Below are positions 1 through 7,547 of a DNA stretch of 11,245 bases, piece after piece. The position numbers were made by a program, and so were the translations under genes. The stretch comes from Prolixibacteraceae bacterium (lineage in GTDB: Bacteria > Bacteroidota > Bacteroidia > Bacteroidales > Prolixibacteraceae). The number at the start of each line of letters is the position of its first letter. Within the stretch, counting starts at the first letter, position 1. The notes beneath the pieces are model-generated. The model was not told the DNA's origin and searched no databases. It was given only the letters and a program-made list of their open reading frames with translations. The stretch is taken from NCBI GenBank assembly GCA_016788685.1, contig JAEUSS010000294.1, forward strand, positions 1-11,245, read 5' to 3'.

Positions 1-8
1 TGATTTTC

Positions 9-1013
9 ATGGCCAACGGATTGATCGTTTTGTTGATTTTATACCTGACCAACAAGCAAAAAACTCAAAGAGAAAGGTACATCAACATTTATCGCAATTT
101 GTACGAAGAGATATTGAGATCGTACCTGTTTGGAGAAATTGAGTGGGAAAAGGCTCTCCCAAAATTCAAGAAATTGAAAAATCCGCTGAACAGAAAAATT
201 CTGACTTCAGTGCTTTTAACTTTTAAGGAAAACCTCAGGGGTGAGATGGATACTCAAATCCCGGAGATATTTGTCAAACTTGGATTAAATACAGATTCAC
301 TCCAGTTAGCGGAGTCTTCATTTTACTCAAAAAAAGTACAGGGAATCAGGGAACTGACCAACCTTTATCCGGAAGGTGCTATGGCAATCATTCCGACCTA
401 CATCAACCATCCGCACGACCTGGTCAGAACCGAATCTCAGGTTTCATATATCCGGCTGAATCCGGAACGGCCATTTGAATTCCTGAAGACATTAACCAGC
501 CCCTTCCCCCGCTGGACACAGCTGTCAGCTTTCTATTTGCTGCGCCTGCACCAGCTTCCGGTCCCGGCATTCGTTGATTATCTGGACTCAAAACAACCAA
601 CGGTCAGAAACTTCTGCCTGCGCATGATTATATTTTTTCAGCAACTTGAAAATGCCTCTGAGATATTTAAGATGCTTGAAAGTCCGCTGGAGATGACCAG
701 ATTCCTGGCCATCAAAGCAGTAAACGACCTGCGTCTTTTTGACGGAAAAAAACTGATTAAGGACATGTACGCTGCAGAAACAAACAAAAATAAAATTGAA
801 ATAATAAAAGCATTGGAAAAGATAGGTAATGAAGAAGATTTTGATTTTCTGGAATCGATCATTCGGACAGGTTCCGTTACATTAAAAACTGAAGCATGCC
901 GTTCGTTGTATTTTATGAATAAAGAAGGGCAGGAAAGGCTGACACTTTTGAGCCGGGATACCGATCTTCAAATTGAGCAATACCTCGCCCACATAACTGA
1001 CCCCAGAAACTAA
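9..1013 (+). CDS. Membrane-anchored HEAT-repeat protein, probably 5'-truncated by the window edge
   Basis: The visible product has 334 residues. Residues 3-15 are hydrophobic and followed by a basic stretch (KQKTQRER), so the soluble part is probably cytosolic behind an N-terminal membrane anchor. The frame is still open to the left edge of the window and the hydrophobic segment is short for a full membrane helix, so the true start probably lies upstream of position 9. From about residue 60 to 325 the protein is a run of paired amphipathic helices of HEAT/armadillo type, for example around 134-150, 196-215, 227-243 and 262-300. HEAT repeats are protein-binding scaffolds and no catalytic motif is visible. 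The stop lies four bases before the glycosyltransferase start, so the two are surely co-transcribed and the protein may be a partner or assembly factor for that synthase. The exact role is unknown; HEAT assignment is from helix pattern only. Confidence 0.75.
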   Translation: MANGLIVLLILYLTNKQKTQRERYINIYRNLYEEILRSYLFGEIEWEKALPKFKKLKNPLNRKILTSVLLTFKENLRGEMDTQIPEIFVKLGLNTDSLQLAESSFYSKKVQGIRELTNLYPEGAMAIIPTYINHPHDLVRTESQVSYIRLNPERPFEFLKTLTSPFPRWTQLSAFYLLRLHQLPVPAFVDYLDSKQPTVRNFCLRMIIFFQQLENASEIFKMLESPLEMTRFLAIKAVNDLRLFDGKKLIKDMYAAETNKNKIEIIKALEKIGNEEDFDFLESIIRTGSVTLKTEACRSLYFMNKEGQERLTLLSRDTDLQIEQYLAHITDPRN

Positions 1014-1017
1014 GCCC

Positions 1018-2439
1018 ATGTTTAAAGAATTTATAACCAGCTTCTTCGAGAACTTCTTTCTGATTTATGCGGTAAGCATTTTCAGCATGTATCTCTGGCT
1101 TGCCATTGTTTCGGCCAAAGAACTGATCCGGAATTTCTATCATGCCAAAAACGCGAATTACGATGCGATCATCTCTTCGCCTTTTGCCCCGATGATAACT
1201 GTTATTGCTCCGGCATTCAACGAATCGCTTACCATTGTTGAAAACATTAAAGCGCTGCTCGCTCTTTATTATCCAAGTTTCGAGATCATCATAATCAACG
1301 ACGGAAGTACTGACAACACGCTTGAAAAGGCCATTGAAGCGTTCGATCTCGAAAAAGTCACTTATGTCGTCGACTACAAGATTCCGTGCGAGGAAATCCG
1401 GGGAATTTACAAGTCACGTAAAAAGGCATTCAACAACCTGACCGTTATCGACAAATACAACGGAGGGAAAGCCGATGCCCTCAACTCCGGAATCAACATC
1501 GCCAAAGGTGATTATTTCATCTCCATTGACGTTGATTCGATCATCGATCCCTATGCCCTCCAGAAAATGATCAAACCATTTATGGAAGAAACAGACCGGA
1601 AGGTTATTGCTACCGGAGGCGTTATCGGCATTGCAAATTCGTGTAAAATAGTCGACGGGCAAGTTCTCAACATTGAGGTCCCGGATAAATTGCTTCCGCG
1701 CTTCCAGGTTATTGAGTACAACAGAGCCTTCCTGATGGGCCGCCTGGCCTGGAGCCGCCTCGACGGACTTCTTCTGATCTCGGGAGCACTGGGGCTGTTC
1801 GACAAGGAAGTGGTAATTGCCTGTGGTGGTTACTACACCAAAACCGTTGGAGAAGACATGGAGCTTGTTGTGCGCATGAGAAAATATATGGCCAAGAAAA
1901 AAATCAAATATAAAGTTGGCTATGTCCCCGATCCGCTCTGCTGGACTGAAGTTCCGTCAAGTTTAAAAGTCCTGGGCTCCCAGCGCAACCGGTGGACACG
2001 TGGTACAATTGACACGCTTTTCCTGCACTGGAACATATTTTTCAACCGGAAATACGGATTTATGGGTATGGTTTCGCATCCGTTCTGGGTATTCTTCGAG
2101 TGGCTGGCCCCAATCGTTGAACTCGTTGGTATCATTTATTTTCTGGTCATTGCCATCTTGGGTGAGCCAAACTGGCCATTCTTTTACATCATGCTGTTCT
2201 TCGTATACTTTTTCTCAATTACATTTTCAACCTACGCCATACTATACGATGTTCTGGCATACAACAGGTATAAGCAAAAACGAATGATCATTAAACTTAT
2301 ACTCACAGCCTGGCTCGAACCAATCATCTTCCATCCGTTAGTCCTTTTCTGGGCCATCCGCGGAAACTTTGACTATTTCATCCTGAGAAAAAAAGTTTGG
2401 GGAAACATGTCGCGCGTTGGATTTGGAAAAAAGAAATAA
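1018..2439 (+). CDS. Processive family 2 glycosyltransferase, PgaC/hyaluronan-synthase type
   Basis: A 473-residue inner-membrane polysaccharide synthase. A transmembrane helix at about 13-35 precedes a cytosolic GT-A domain, and three further helices lie at about 355-381, 385-412 and 425-447. All hallmark motifs of processive GT2 enzymes are present: PAFNES (65-70), NDGS with D95 (nucleotide binding), KADAL (151-155), DVD (171-173, metal and UDP binding), GED (278-280, catalytic base region) and QRNRW (322-326, which holds the acceptor/UDP in cellulose, hyaluronan and PNAG synthases). Such enzymes polymerise a UDP-sugar and extrude the chain through their own membrane helices. The sequence does not identify the sugar; poly-N-acetylglucosamine is one option. 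No PilZ domain is visible in the product, so c-di-GMP control, if any, would need a partner. It sits second in a four-gene unit, four bases after the HEAT gene and 29 before the TPR/barrel gene. Confidence 0.92.
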   Translation: MFKEFITSFFENFFLIYAVSIFSMYLWLAIVSAKELIRNFYHAKNANYDAIISSPFAPMITVIAPAFNESLTIVENIKALLALYYPSFEIIIINDGSTDNTLEKAIEAFDLEKVTYVVDYKIPCEEIRGIYKSRKKAFNNLTVIDKYNGGKADALNSGINIAKGDYFISIDVDSIIDPYALQKMIKPFMEETDRKVIATGGVIGIANSCKIVDGQVLNIEVPDKLLPRFQVIEYNRAFLMGRLAWSRLDGLLLISGALGLFDKEVVIACGGYYTKTVGEDMELVVRMRKYMAKKKIKYKVGYVPDPLCWTEVPSSLKVLGSQRNRWTRGTIDTLFLHWNIFFNRKYGFMGMVSHPFWVFFEWLAPIVELVGIIYFLVIAILGEPNWPFFYIMLFFVYFFSITFSTYAILYDVLAYNRYKQKRMIIKLILTAWLEPIIFHPLVLFWAIRGNFDYFILRKKVWGNMSRVGFGKKK

Positions 2440-2468
2440 AACAATCATTCTGAAAAAAAACTAAAAAC

Positions 2469-3725
2469 ATGAGTTCATCAAAATCAAATATTTGGTACAA
2501 AAAAGCACTACGACCAACCTTGTTAGTGATTCTGATCCTGATGACTGGCCTGTCTGACAGCCTTTTTGCCCAAACCTTTGAAGACGCCCGTAATTATGCC
2601 TTCAACGGCGAGCGCGAAAAAGCCCGGCAGATTTGCCGTGCCCTCCTGGCAGAAGACTTTGACTCCGACGTTGCGCTATTGCTTGGAAGAACCTACGCCT
2701 GGGACGGTAAATACGACTCAACCCGGATTGTGCTGAATGAAGTGCTGACACGAAACCCCGACAATATGGAAGCCCTGGATGCTTTTGCCGATGTCGAATA
2801 TTGGTCGGAGAATTACGATAAGGCCATCGAATACTGCGATCTGGCACTACAAAAAGACCCCGCCTCTGATGCCTTTCTGTTGAAAAAAGCCAGAATACAG
2901 TACGGTAGCGGGAAAATCGAAAACGCAGTCACCACCCTGGAGGATTTTGTCCAACAACATCCCGGGCATGCAGAAGCCATGAAAAAACTTCAGGACTACC
3001 GGCTGGACCTGATGAAAAACAGGATCCGGCTGTCCTATACCATCGACCTTTTTGACAAAAGCTTCAACCGCGATCCGTGGCAAATCACGGCCTTGTCGTA
3101 TGGGCGAAAAACCAAGTTCGGATCTGTCATTGCGCGGGTAAACATGGCCCGAAGATTTAATGATAACGGGATGCAGTACGAAATGGATGCCTATCCCAAA
3201 ATCAGCGAAAACAACTATGCGTATCTGAATTACGGATTCTCGCAAAGCTACATCTTCCCCGATCACCGGATCGGTGCCGAGTGGTACCATAACTTTCCCA
3301 GATCTTTCGAAGGTTCAGTCGGGGTGAGGAGATTGTATTTCGGCTCCTCCGATGTTAATATTTACACCGCCACCGTAGGAAAATATGTAGGGAATTACTG
3401 GCTCTCGCTGCGTTCGTATGTCACCCCCGGAACCGATGGAACTTCGGTCTCAGGCCAACTACACATCAGGCACTACTTTTCCGATCCTGAAGATTATTTA
3501 AGCTTGCGCCTGGGCTACGGTGTTTCTCCGGATGATAACCGAAACCTGATTAATGCCGGCCAACGCCTTACTCTTAAATCACGATCCATCCGAATGGAAT
3601 ACAACCATATTTTCAAGCGCATCTGGATTCTAAACACCGGAGCCACCTGGGGAAATGAAGAACGCACGCCTGACTCATATTCCGGATATTACACTTTAGA
3701 CATCAGCATTTCACGACTATTTTAA
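2469..3725 (+). CDS. TPR plus YaiO-like outer-membrane beta-barrel protein
   Basis: A 418-residue exported protein. The N-terminus has a basic stretch, a hydrophobic core at about 18-33 and a likely signal-peptidase I site at SLFA|Q (after A34). Residues about 36-175 form roughly four tetratricopeptide-like units (EDARNYAFNGEREKAR, then around 70-98, 104-130 and 137-165, with typical NP and DP turns). From about 184 to the end the sequence alternates polar and aromatic/hydrophobic residues in short strands and finishes with a terminal Phe (ISISRLF), as expected for a beta-barrel recognised by the BAM machine. TPR followed by a small barrel matches the YaiO family as known in Bacteroidetes. 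It also recalls PgaA and BcsC, where periplasmic TPRs feed a barrel that exports polymer, although the barrel region here (about 235 residues) is shorter. An exporter or accessory role for the neighbouring synthase is inferred. Confidence 0.8.
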   Translation: MSSSKSNIWYKKALRPTLLVILILMTGLSDSLFAQTFEDARNYAFNGEREKARQICRALLAEDFDSDVALLLGRTYAWDGKYDSTRIVLNEVLTRNPDNMEALDAFADVEYWSENYDKAIEYCDLALQKDPASDAFLLKKARIQYGSGKIENAVTTLEDFVQQHPGHAEAMKKLQDYRLDLMKNRIRLSYTIDLFDKSFNRDPWQITALSYGRKTKFGSVIARVNMARRFNDNGMQYEMDAYPKISENNYAYLNYGFSQSYIFPDHRIGAEWYHNFPRSFEGSVGVRRLYFGSSDVNIYTATVGKYVGNYWLSLRSYVTPGTDGTSVSGQLHIRHYFSDPEDYLSLRLGYGVSPDDNRNLINAGQRLTLKSRSIRMEYNHIFKRIWILNTGATWGNEERTPDSYSGYYTLDISISRLF

Positions 3726-3734
3726 CTTTACGAT

Positions 3735-5753
3735 ATGGCTAATTTCAAGGAATCCATAAATCTTATATTTCGCTCATTAAGGCGATTTCTCAGCCTCAGT
3801 TTCATTCTGGCAACAATGATTCTTACCGTCCGGCTGTTTGAACTGATCATCACCTCAAATTTTGCAAATTATCCGGAAGGCAGTTTTATCTACATGGCAG
3901 CCGGACTGAAGTTCGACCTGATTTTATACCTCCGGATCTCAGCCGTTCTGATGATTCCTTTTTTGATCCTGGCCTACTTTAGCCAGAAAGCAGCCCGTAT
4001 CTTTTTCATCTCCTTAAGCATACTCTTAATCCTGGGCGATATCTTGCTGATCCAGTATTTCTCGACTGCGCGAGTACCTCTTGGTGCCGATTTACTGGGC
4101 TATTCCCTTCAGGAAATACGACAGACAGTAGGAGCATCCGGCGAAGTTCATATCTTCCCGATCATCATGATTGTCCTCTATCTGGCGTTAATGGTCAGAG
4201 TTTTCATCAAGCACGTGTATTTCCGGATCAAGCCCTGGGCAATGGCCGTTTTAACCGTTTTGATGTTCTGCTCACTGATTCCGGTCAAACAACTTTCACC
4301 TGATCCTTCAAAATTCAAGGATGAGTTCTCGCTGCTTATTGCCACCAACAAACTCGGGTTCTTTGCCGAAAGTATCACTGCGCATTACCTCAACAAAGAG
4401 TCATTAAACAATCAAAAGTTTACATTAAAACCTGTTACATCTTCTCCGGAAGGAAATCCGTTCACTTATGTTGATCCGGACTATCCGTTTCTGCATCAGG
4501 AAACAACTCCCGATGCACTGGGAGAATACTTTAACCTGGGAGAAACGCCTCCGAACATTGTACTGATTGTTGTTGAAAGCCTTGGCCGCGCATACAGCGG
4601 CCCCAATGCCAACCTGGGAAGCTTTACCCCTTTCCTCGATTCGCTGATGCAAAAAAGCCTTTACTGGGAAAACTGCCTGAGTACCTCTGGCCGTACTTTC
4701 CAGGTTCTGCCCGCAACACTGGGCTCATTGCCTTTTGGTGAACGCGGTTTTGCTGAGTTGGGCGAGAAAATGCCCGATCACCTCAGCCTGATCAGCATTT
4801 TGAGAAAACAGGCCGGATATACCAGCACTTTTGTTTATGGTGGTGAAGCCGAATTCGACAATATGGAGCTTTTTCTTCGCAAACAGGGGACAGACCAAAT
4901 CATTGACAGCCGGAAATTTGGCGCAGCCTACAAAAAACTGCCGGCTTCAGGCAACGGCTTTTCATGGGGTTTTGGCGACCGTGAGATCTTCAGCCGATAC
5001 ATCGAACATGTAAAATCAGATCCTGATTCCCGAAAGGTTGATGTAATGCTGACCTTAGCCATGCACTCACCGTTTGTAGTCACCAACCAGGATTATTACA
5101 ATCAAAAATTCGAAAGCCGGCTGGCCTCCCTTGAACTGAGCGAAAAAATAAAAACATTTGACCAACAATACACCGCCCAGTTCGCGTCCATCCTCTATTT
5201 TGATGAATCGTTGCAGCATTTCTTCAATGAATACAGTAAACTGAGTTCATTCCAGAATACGATTTTCGTCATTACAGGCGACCACCGGATGCCCGAAATA
5301 CCCATCAGTACGCAAATCGACCGGTTTCATGTCCCCTTGGTTATTTATTCTCCGCTGCTGAAGAAAGCCGAAAAATTCTCGTCAATGGTTACTCATTTCG
5401 ACATCGCCCCATCGCTCATTGCACTTCTGGATGGCGGAAACTATATTTCCCGCCCCCAGGTAGCCTCGTGGATCGGTCACGGACTCGACAATTCGGTTGA
5501 TTTCAGAAACCTGAATACCTATCCGCTGATGCGAAATAAAAATGAAATTCTTGATCTGGCCAGCAATACCGATTTTCTGGCAGGACAAAACCTGTTCCAG
5601 ATCTATCCAAACCTGAATATTGAGCCATTGGATGACCCGGCGCACCGGAAGTTGCTGAAAGAAGAGCTGGATAATTTTATCCGGAAGAATAACTATGCAA
5701 CCCAGAACAATAAACTAATTCCGGATTCGCTGAAAAAGTGGACATTCCAGTAA
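3735..5753 (+). CDS. LtaS/OpgB-like membrane phosphotransferase with sulfatase-fold domain
   Basis: A 672-residue protein close in length and layout to LtaS (about 650). It has five predicted membrane helices (about 18-40, 60-82, 88-108, 138-158, 166-184), a linker, then a periplasmic alkaline-phosphatase/sulfatase-superfamily domain from about 273. Visible family landmarks are VLIVVESLG with the metal ligand E281, TSGRTF (317-322) with T321 in the place of the LtaS nucleophile threonine, FVYGGEAEFDN (366-376), WGFGDREIF, AMHSPF with H444, and TGDH (514-517) supplying metal-binding Asp/His. The sulfatase-type FGly motif (CxPxR) is absent, so a phospho-transfer role fits better than sulfate-ester hydrolysis. 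LtaS and OpgB move phosphoglycerol from phosphatidylglycerol; relatives move phosphoethanolamine. The donor and acceptor cannot be read here. It follows the barrel gene by nine bases, suggesting it modifies the polymer made by this operon or another envelope glycan. Confidence 0.85.
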   Translation: MANFKESINLIFRSLRRFLSLSFILATMILTVRLFELIITSNFANYPEGSFIYMAAGLKFDLILYLRISAVLMIPFLILAYFSQKAARIFFISLSILLILGDILLIQYFSTARVPLGADLLGYSLQEIRQTVGASGEVHIFPIIMIVLYLALMVRVFIKHVYFRIKPWAMAVLTVLMFCSLIPVKQLSPDPSKFKDEFSLLIATNKLGFFAESITAHYLNKESLNNQKFTLKPVTSSPEGNPFTYVDPDYPFLHQETTPDALGEYFNLGETPPNIVLIVVESLGRAYSGPNANLGSFTPFLDSLMQKSLYWENCLSTSGRTFQVLPATLGSLPFGERGFAELGEKMPDHLSLISILRKQAGYTSTFVYGGEAEFDNMELFLRKQGTDQIIDSRKFGAAYKKLPASGNGFSWGFGDREIFSRYIEHVKSDPDSRKVDVMLTLAMHSPFVVTNQDYYNQKFESRLASLELSEKIKTFDQQYTAQFASILYFDESLQHFFNEYSKLSSFQNTIFVITGDHRMPEIPISTQIDRFHVPLVIYSPLLKKAEKFSSMVTHFDIAPSLIALLDGGNYISRPQVASWIGHGLDNSVDFRNLNTYPLMRNKNEILDLASNTDFLAGQNLFQIYPNLNIEPLDDPAHRKLLKEELDNFIRKNNYATQNNKLIPDSLKKWTFQ

Positions 5754-5759
5754 AGAGTA

Positions 5760-5819
5760 AAATTGCTGAAAATCTCCGGATACCTCTGAAAAAAGACAAT
5801 CAGAGATTTTCAGCAATTT
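5760..5819. terminator. Perfect 17-bp inverted repeat between convergent genes, probable bidirectional terminator
   Basis: The arms at 5760-5776 and 5803-5819 are exact reverse complements, with a 26-base loop. The site begins seven bases after the LtaS-like stop, and its right arm lies inside the last codons of dapF, which runs the other way. An alternative smaller hairpin exists inside it (CTCTGA at 5784-5789 with TCAGAG at 5800-5805). For transcription on the minus strand the stem is followed by a moderately U-rich stretch (TTACTCTTTA), so it could end the dapF message. In the plus direction no T-run follows, so efficiency there is doubtful. The position between convergent genes supports the call. 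Confidence 0.55.
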
Positions 5820-6636
5820 CTCCGGAAAAGCTTTCAGTAGCCGGACCGATCATGAAAACAGTTCCATCCTCAGTCCATTCAATCTCCAGTTTCCCGAACT
5901 GAAGTTCGACAGCAACGCGCCGTCCGGTATAATTATTTAAGGCTGAAGCAACTGCCGATGCACAACTTCCGGTACCACACGCCAGCGTAGCTCCGGCACC
6001 GCGTTCCCAGGTACGTATTTTTATCCGCTCACGGCTGATTACTTCCACAAAATTCACGTTTGTTCCCTTCGGGAATAAGGCATGTTTTTCTATTGCCCGT
6101 CCGTATTTTTCCAATTCAACGGCTTTTACTTCCGGAACAAAAACCATAGTGTGCGGAACGCCCATCAGCAAACTGGTTACACAAAACTCCTGATTGTCAA
6201 TCTGTATTGGCTCCTGAATGGCTTCTTTTTCGTTGCCCAGCATTGGGATAAACTGCCGTTCGAGATTGGGTTTTCCCATATTCACGCGAACAGCAACTAC
6301 TCCCCCGCTGTTGGTTATTACTTCCGGGATCATTATGCCGGCGAAAGTCTCTATTTTAAAGGACTTGGATTTTACGAGACCTCTTTCGTAAGCGTACCGG
6401 GCGAAACAGCGAATCGCATTGCCGCACATGTTGGCCTCGCTGCCATCGGCATTAATAATTCGCATCCGCAAATCGGCCACTTCCGAAGGTAAAACAATCA
6501 CAATTCCGTCGGCCCCAATTCCTAACTGGCGGTGGCACCAGGCGACAGCAAGCCCGGAGTAATTCAGGTCACGGTTGTCCGGATTCTCGATGAAGATAAA
6601 ATCGTTGCCCAGACCGTGCATTTTAGTAAACTTCAT
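5800..6636 (-). CDS. dapF: Diaminopimelate epimerase
   Basis: A 278-residue cytosolic PLP-independent racemase that interconverts LL- and meso-diaminopimelate, supplying lysine synthesis and the peptidoglycan cross-linking residue. The length matches the family (about 275). The start MKFTKMHGLGNDF carries the conserved GLGNDF with N11; IGADG is at 40-44; the first catalytic cysteine is C71 in EANMCGNAIRC; the second is C220 in GATLACGTGSC, preceded by WERGAG with E211 and R212. Both halves of the two-cysteine acid/base pair are intact, so the enzyme should be active. The start is 14 bases after the kdsB stop on the same strand with no Shine-Dalgarno sequence, consistent with a shared transcript. 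Its final codons form one arm of the terminator-like inverted repeat. Confidence 0.97.
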   Translation of the reverse strand: MKFTKMHGLGNDFIFIENPDNRDLNYSGLAVAWCHRQLGIGADGIVIVLPSEVADLRMRIINADGSEANMCGNAIRCFARYAYERGLVKSKSFKIETFAGIMIPEVITNSGGVVAVRVNMGKPNLERQFIPMLGNEKEAIQEPIQIDNQEFCVTSLLMGVPHTMVFVPEVKAVELEKYGRAIEKHALFPKGTNVNFVEVISRERIKIRTWERGAGATLACGTGSCASAVASALNNYTGRRVAVELQFGKLEIEWTEDGTVFMIGPATESFSGEIAENL

Positions 6637-6650
6637 AAAAAGAGTAAAAG

Positions 6651-7394
6651 CTATGACAATAAAAATTTACGGGCACTTTCCAGGTCTTCCGGAGTATCGA
6701 TACCGATATTCTCGAACTGAGTTTGTGCCGTTTTAATGCGGTAACCGTTTTCGAGCCAGCGCAACTGTTCGAGCGATTCGGCTTTTTCGAGCGTGCCGAG
6801 CGGCAATTGTGTCAGTTGCAGCAAAACATCATACCGGTAGGCATACATTCCGATATGGCTGTAAAACGTGTTCCGCATGATCCACTCCTCCGGCTGGCAG
6901 TCGCGCACAAACGGGATAGGCGAACGGCTAAAATACATCGCTTCCTGCTTTTGGCTGATCACCACTTTGGGGCGGTTGATGTTGGTGATTTCGGCCGCAT
7001 TGGTAATGGGTTTTATCAGGGTAGCAATTTCGGTGGCTGCTGAATCGAAGCACGATTTGAGCCCTTCGACCTGCTCTGGCCTGATGAACGGCTCATCCCC
7101 CTGGACATTGATTACCACATCAAACTTCAGGTATTCTGCGACTTTCTGTGCAGCTTCTGCGCAACGGTCGGTTCCGCTCTGATGATTGGGCGACGTGTAA
7201 ACAGCTTTTCCTCCAAATGCCTCAACGGCCTGGTAAATGCGTTCGTCGTCGGTAGCGACAAAAACATGGTCAATTGCTTTTTTAGCATTTTCGTAAACCC
7301 ACTGAATAATAGGTTTACCATCCAGTTGAGCCAATGGTTTTCCGGGGAAACGGGTCGACTGAAAACGGGCCGGAATAATTGCAATAAAGTTCAT
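6651..7394 (-). CDS. kdsB: 3-deoxy-manno-octulosonate cytidylyltransferase (CMP-Kdo synthetase)
   Basis: A 247-residue cytosolic enzyme that activates Kdo with CTP to CMP-Kdo, the donor for the inner core of lipopolysaccharide. The length is typical (about 248-255). The nucleotide-binding signature IPARFQSTRFPGKPL occupies residues 7-21. Other conserved blocks are VATDDERI (47-53), NVQGDEP (96-102) with the Mg-binding D100, SRSPIPF (157-162), HIGMYAYR (180-187) and GIDTPEDL (231-238) with D233. It is the first gene of a minus-strand pair with dapF. Its promoter must lie in the 153-bp gap it shares with the divergent sigma-54 activator. On the minus strand I see only degenerate candidates, such as TACATCTG for TAnnTTTG. 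It indicates a Gram-negative, Kdo-containing outer membrane, in keeping with lptE close by. Confidence 0.97.
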   Translation of the reverse strand: MNFIAIIPARFQSTRFPGKPLAQLDGKPIIQWVYENAKKAIDHVFVATDDERIYQAVEAFGGKAVYTSPNHQSGTDRCAEAAQKVAEYLKFDVVINVQGDEPFIRPEQVEGLKSCFDSAATEIATLIKPITNAAEITNINRPKVVISQKQEAMYFSRSPIPFVRDCQPEEWIMRNTFYSHIGMYAYRYDVLLQLTQLPLGTLEKAESLEQLRWLENGYRIKTAQTQFENIGIDTPEDLESARKFLLS

Positions 7395-7547
7395 TCTGTC
7401 ATTTCATTTGATTGATTTGTACACCAAAAGCTAAAACATGTTAAAACAGATGTAGCTTAGAGCGCTGAAATCAAAGTTAATTTAATTTTGAACTGCACTT
7501 AAACGTTAAAATAGTAATTTTGCAAAGTTAAACATATTGTCCTTACG
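7395..7547. promoter_or_regulatory. Divergent AT-rich regulatory gap with paired palindromes
   Basis: This 153-bp region separates kdsB (leftward) from the sigma-54 activator gene (rightward) and is much more AT-rich than the flanking genes. It holds a palindrome with one mismatch (arms 7471-7480 and 7482-7491) and a second, related near-palindrome, AATTTTGCAAAGTT (7517-7530). Both are built from the half-sites CAAAGTTAA (7472-7480 and 7523-7531) and TAATTTTG (7483-7490 and 7515-7522). A direct repeat TAAAACA occurs at 7432-7438 and 7442-7448, next to the 8-bp palindrome AACATGTT (7435-7442). These are operator candidates only; AT-rich DNA gives such patterns by chance fairly often. I see no -24/-12 sigma-54 promoter here. 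Confidence 0.5.
7487..7522 (+). promoter_or_regulatory. Candidate Bacteroidetes-type promoter for the activator-lptE-secG unit
   Basis: TAATTTTG at 7515-7522 matches the Bacteroidetes housekeeping -7 consensus TAnnTTTG in full. TTTG at 7487-7490 could be the -33 element, but the 24-base spacing is longer than the usual 19-21, so the -33 part is doubtful. The box lies 25 bases before the ATG at 7548, giving a short leader. An identical octamer at 7483-7490 could be an alternative -7 box, with no clear -33 before it. Confidence 0.4.

Noticed and set aside
2847..3290. A 147-codon minus-strand open frame inside the TPR/barrel gene
   Set aside because: Antisense shadow of a well-supported exported protein; no motif, signal or spacing supports it.
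3735..5753. Possible true sulfatase
   Set aside because: No CxPxR formylglycine motif; the five-helix N-terminus and TSGRTF threonine fit the LtaS/OpgB branch instead.
6082..6492. A 136-codon plus-strand open frame opposite dapF
   Set aside because: It is antisense to a gene with intact catalytic motifs, has no recognisable domain and is explained by the codon use of dapF.
7432..7448. Two TAAAACA repeats ten bases apart as a short repeat element
   Set aside because: Too short and AT-rich to separate from chance; noted only in the gap description.
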